Of a DNA stretch of 23,704 nt, positions 21,458-23,704 are shown one piece after another; the stretch's first letter is position 1, and each line of letters starts with the position of its first letter. Both the position numbers and the translations under genes were made by a program. Under the pieces are notes generated by a model that searched no databases, had not been told where the DNA came from, and saw only the letters and a program-made list of their open reading frames with translations. The stretch is taken from the NCBI GenBank assembly GCA_002364555.1, contig DEYM01000041.1, positions 1 through 23,704 of the forward strand, read 5' to 3'. Origin of the DNA: Phycisphaerales bacterium UBA3158. Its GTDB lineage: Bacteria; Planctomycetota; Phycisphaerae; Phycisphaerales; SM1A02.

Positions 21458-23704
21458 ATGAGCATCCGCCCCCTTCCCCTGATCGCCCTTGCCTTCACCA
21501 CCACCTCATTTGCGATCGCCGCCGATCTTCAGATCCCAATGGGTGATCTGCTCGATGAGGCGCCCAACGCCAGGACGTATCTCAATGACACTGGCCAGAT
21601 CAAGGTGCTCTACAACGCGCCGCTTGCGACAGGCCAGAATGCGAAAGAGGCGGCCACGAGATTTCTGGAATCCCATTCCGACCTTTGGAATGTGACGAGC
21701 GAAAACCTGAGGCCGATCGACCGATTCTCCAATGGAAAACACCTTCAACCGATCATGCCCAGACGCACGGCGGAAGGACTTGTGAACGGGTACACGTTCA
21801 CGGGCGTGTACTACTCCCAGTTTGCCGGTGAGTATCCGGTCTGGCGATCCGGCCTCTGCCTTCTGGTCAACAACACGGACCTCAACGAACTGGTCATGGC
21901 GACAGCTGATCTCAGACCCATTGGTGATTACCGTCCCAGTGTCAAGTCACCATCGAATCCCAGCATCGAACAGGCCACAGTCCTCGCCCGACAGCTCCTG
22001 GGAATTGGTGCTGTCGTCGATAGAGAACCTCGAATGGTGGTCTATGCCGGAACGGAGAAGCTGGCGGAAGAGCCTCGTCTGGCCATGGAGTTCGAAGCTC
22101 GTATCGGCACCAATCTGGATGGTTCCAACTACAAGCGCCGTCTCTATGTGATCGATGTCGAGAACGAAACCGTCCTGCATGATGAGAATCGAATTCTCAA
22201 CTGCATGATGCCCCATACGGTCGCGAATGTGGCGACCGCCGCCGCGACTGGTGGCGTCAGCGGATCGGTGGAGGCCAATGCAGGCGATGGCTGGAGTGCC
22301 GAGGAATGTGACCCAGAAGCCCAGCTGGGACTTCCCTATGCGGCAGTCAACATCGATGGAACCGACTTCTACGCCGACGAAAATGGTCAATTCTCCGTGG
22401 ATGGGGACATCGGGGTGAACGTCGGTCTGAGCTCACAGATCCGTGGCCGCTACTTCACCGTCAATAACGACGAAGGTGCCGACGCCCTGATCGAGACCAC
22501 CATCAGCGATGGTGACGACATCACGGTGATCCACAATGAATCGACCAGCCAGTTCACCTACGCGGAGGTCGATACCTACATAGCCGCCAACGAGGTTCGG
22601 GATCTGATACTCGAATCGAATTCCGACTATCCGACCATATCGACCCAGGTCGACTGGCCCATCAACGTCAACCTCGCGGACACGTGCAACGCCTACTACG
22701 ACTATTCGTCGATCAACTTCTTCAGCAGTGGTGGCGGATGCAACAACACCGGCTTCGGATCAATCACCTATCACGAGTTCGGGCATCACATGATCGCCTG
22801 CAGCCCCTTCTCACAACAGAACGAATACGGCGAGGGACAAAGCGATGTCCTCGCCATGGTCATGACCTTCGATCCAATGCTGGCCAAGGGCTTCTACGCC
22901 GGCAACTGTGCAACAGGCATTCGCAATGCGGACAACAACTGCCTGTACCTCGAGTCGGGATGCTCGTCATGCGGCAGTGCGATTCATTCGTGTGGCCAGC
23001 TCATCTCCGGCAGCGTGTACGACACGTACCTCAATCTGCTTGAAAAGTATCCGCTGAGTCCTCAAACGGCCGCACAGACCATTCGTGATCTGGCGATCAA
23101 CAGCACGCTCGCCCATGTCGGAACCAGCATCGACCCTTCGATCACCATCCAGTATCTCGTGCTCGACAACGGTGGCGATGCCAATATCTCACAGGGGACA
23201 CCCCACTACGCCGAGATCGCCGGCGGCTTCGGTCTCCACGACATGGACGCCCCTCAGCTGGCCTATCTGAGCATCACGTTCCCGGACGGACGGCCGGACT
23301 ATGTCTCCCCGCAAGGCGGAACCGAACTTCGCATCTCGATCGATGATTCCATCCAGTCCTACGAGCCCGGATCCGCCAAGATGTACGTCTACAACAGCTT
23401 CGACATCGTTCCACTGGTTCCGGATGGACAGGGCGACTACATCGCCGTGTTCCCCGAATCCGTCTGTGGTGAAGACGTTCGCTTCGCGATTCGTGCGCAG
23501 ACGACGACCGGCGAATACCAGTTCATGCCCGAAGGCGCCCCAAGCGTGACCTATACGACCATCTCCGCCGAGGAATCGCCCACGGTCGCCTTCGAGGACG
23601 ACTCCTCGACGAATCCCGGCTGGACCGTCTCGGGCGGTGCGTCCGATGGCATCTGGGAACGGGGTATACCAGCCGGAGGCGGCAATCGTCCCCAGACCGA
23701 CTGT
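21458..23704 (+). CDS. Large secreted zinc metalloprotease (gluzincin, fungalysin/thermolysin-like), 5' part
   Basis: The frame is open from an ATG at 21458 to the window edge: 749 codons, with the C-terminus missing. A signal peptide covers about 1-22 (LIALAFTTTSFAIA|AD). The N-terminal third (about 25-260) resembles the propeptide region of exported metallopeptidases (GYTFTGVYYSQFAGEYPVW). The zinc site is YHEFGHH, with His439, Glu440 and His443, and the third ligand is Glu459 in GEGQSDVLA. The preceding CNAYYDYSSINFF and the following SAIHSCGQLISGSVYDTYL are typical of planctomycete relatives. Many cysteines suggest disulfides in the mature protein. The visible end, NPGWTVSGGASDGIWERGIP, begins a module seen near the C-terminus of secreted planctomycete proteins. 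Cleavage target is unknown; it is probably an extracellular degradative enzyme. Confidence 0.9.
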   Translation, partial: MSIRPLPLIALAFTTTSFAIAADLQIPMGDLLDEAPNARTYLNDTGQIKVLYNAPLATGQNAKEAATRFLESHSDLWNVTSENLRPIDRFSNGKHLQPIMPRRTAEGLVNGYTFTGVYYSQFAGEYPVWRSGLCLLVNNTDLNELVMATADLRPIGDYRPSVKSPSNPSIEQATVLARQLLGIGAVVDREPRMVVYAGTEKLAEEPRLAMEFEARIGTNLDGSNYKRRLYVIDVENETVLHDENRILNCMMPHTVANVATAAATGGVSGSVEANAGDGWSAEECDPEAQLGLPYAAVNIDGTDFYADENGQFSVDGDIGVNVGLSSQIRGRYFTVNNDEGADALIETTISDGDDITVIHNESTSQFTYAEVDTYIAANEVRDLILESNSDYPTISTQVDWPINVNLADTCNAYYDYSSINFFSSGGGCNNTGFGSITYHEFGHHMIACSPFSQQNEYGEGQSDVLAMVMTFDPMLAKGFYAGNCATGIRNADNNCLYLESGCSSCGSAIHSCGQLISGSVYDTYLNLLEKYPLSPQTAAQTIRDLAINSTLAHVGTSIDPSITIQYLVLDNGGDANISQGTPHYAEIAGGFGLHDMDAPQLAYLSITFPDGRPDYVSPQGGTELRISIDDSIQSYEPGSAKMYVYNSFDIVPLVPDGQGDYIAVFPESVCGEDVRFAIRAQTTTGEYQFMPEGAPSVTYTTISAEESPTVAFEDDSSTNPGWTVSGGASDGIWERGIPAGGGNRPQTDC

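Noticed and set aside
1..23704. Mobile element, prophage, CRISPR or defence island
   Set aside because: No transposase, integrase, terminal repeats, spacer-repeat array or defence-type domain was found in any frame read.

Overview
The window looks like chromosomal DNA of a Gram-negative, aerobic bacterium of the Planctomycetota, most probably a marine Phycisphaerae-type lineage. This is an inference. It rests on two outer-membrane porins with a TEQRxEEI...VQDVLADADTRASL N-terminal region, a secreted squalene-cyclase-fold protein, a DUF3179 protein, a planctomycete-style HEFGHH metalloprotease with a GIWERG tail, and a GC-rich, GATC-rich base composition. No transposase, integrase, phage gene, CRISPR array, tRNA or rRNA was seen. 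Most of the window is ordinary core genome with very tight gene packing.

Layout. 1-359 (+): 3' end of a 5-formyltetrahydrofolate cyclo-ligase. 363-5073 (-): a membrane-anchored LysM/L,D-transpeptidase and two tandem OprO/OprP-like porins; the upstream porin has its own clear terminator (3255-3290). 5074-6207: a 1.1-kb stretch without a convincing gene, AT-rich in its porin-proximal half, holding several dyads, a candidate porin promoter, one doubtful small ORF and a coding-like fragment without a start. 6208-10933 (-): carB followed by an orphan nuoH, with a hairpin after nuoH. 11053-13974 (+): plsC, ruvA, a short-form mannose-1-phosphate guanylyltransferase and ruvX, closely spaced as a probable operon. 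13990-14802 (-): a diverged 6-phosphogluconolactonase. 14892-17698 (+): a secreted terpene-cyclase-like toroid protein overlapping a secreted alpha/beta-hydrolase by 4 nt. 17700-19094 (-) and 19211-21257 (+): divergent ctaA (heme A synthase) and ctaB (heme O synthase), with ctaB overlapping a DUF3179 membrane-anchored gene. 21458-23704 (+): 5' part of a large secreted zinc metalloprotease that runs off the window, preceded by a leader that can fold into a branched structure.

Functional themes. These are envelope biology (cell-wall cross-linking, porins, phospholipid and GDP-mannose precursors, secreted hydrolases) and aerobic respiration (a NADH dehydrogenase subunit and heme A supply for cytochrome oxidase), plus housekeeping genes for nucleotide and folate metabolism and for DNA/RNA processing. 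No obviously new multi-gene system is visible. The least explained parts are the 1.1-kb porin upstream region, the secreted cyclase-fold/hydrolase pair, the ctaB-DUF3179 pair, the lactonase with altered catalytic signatures and the metalloprotease leader.
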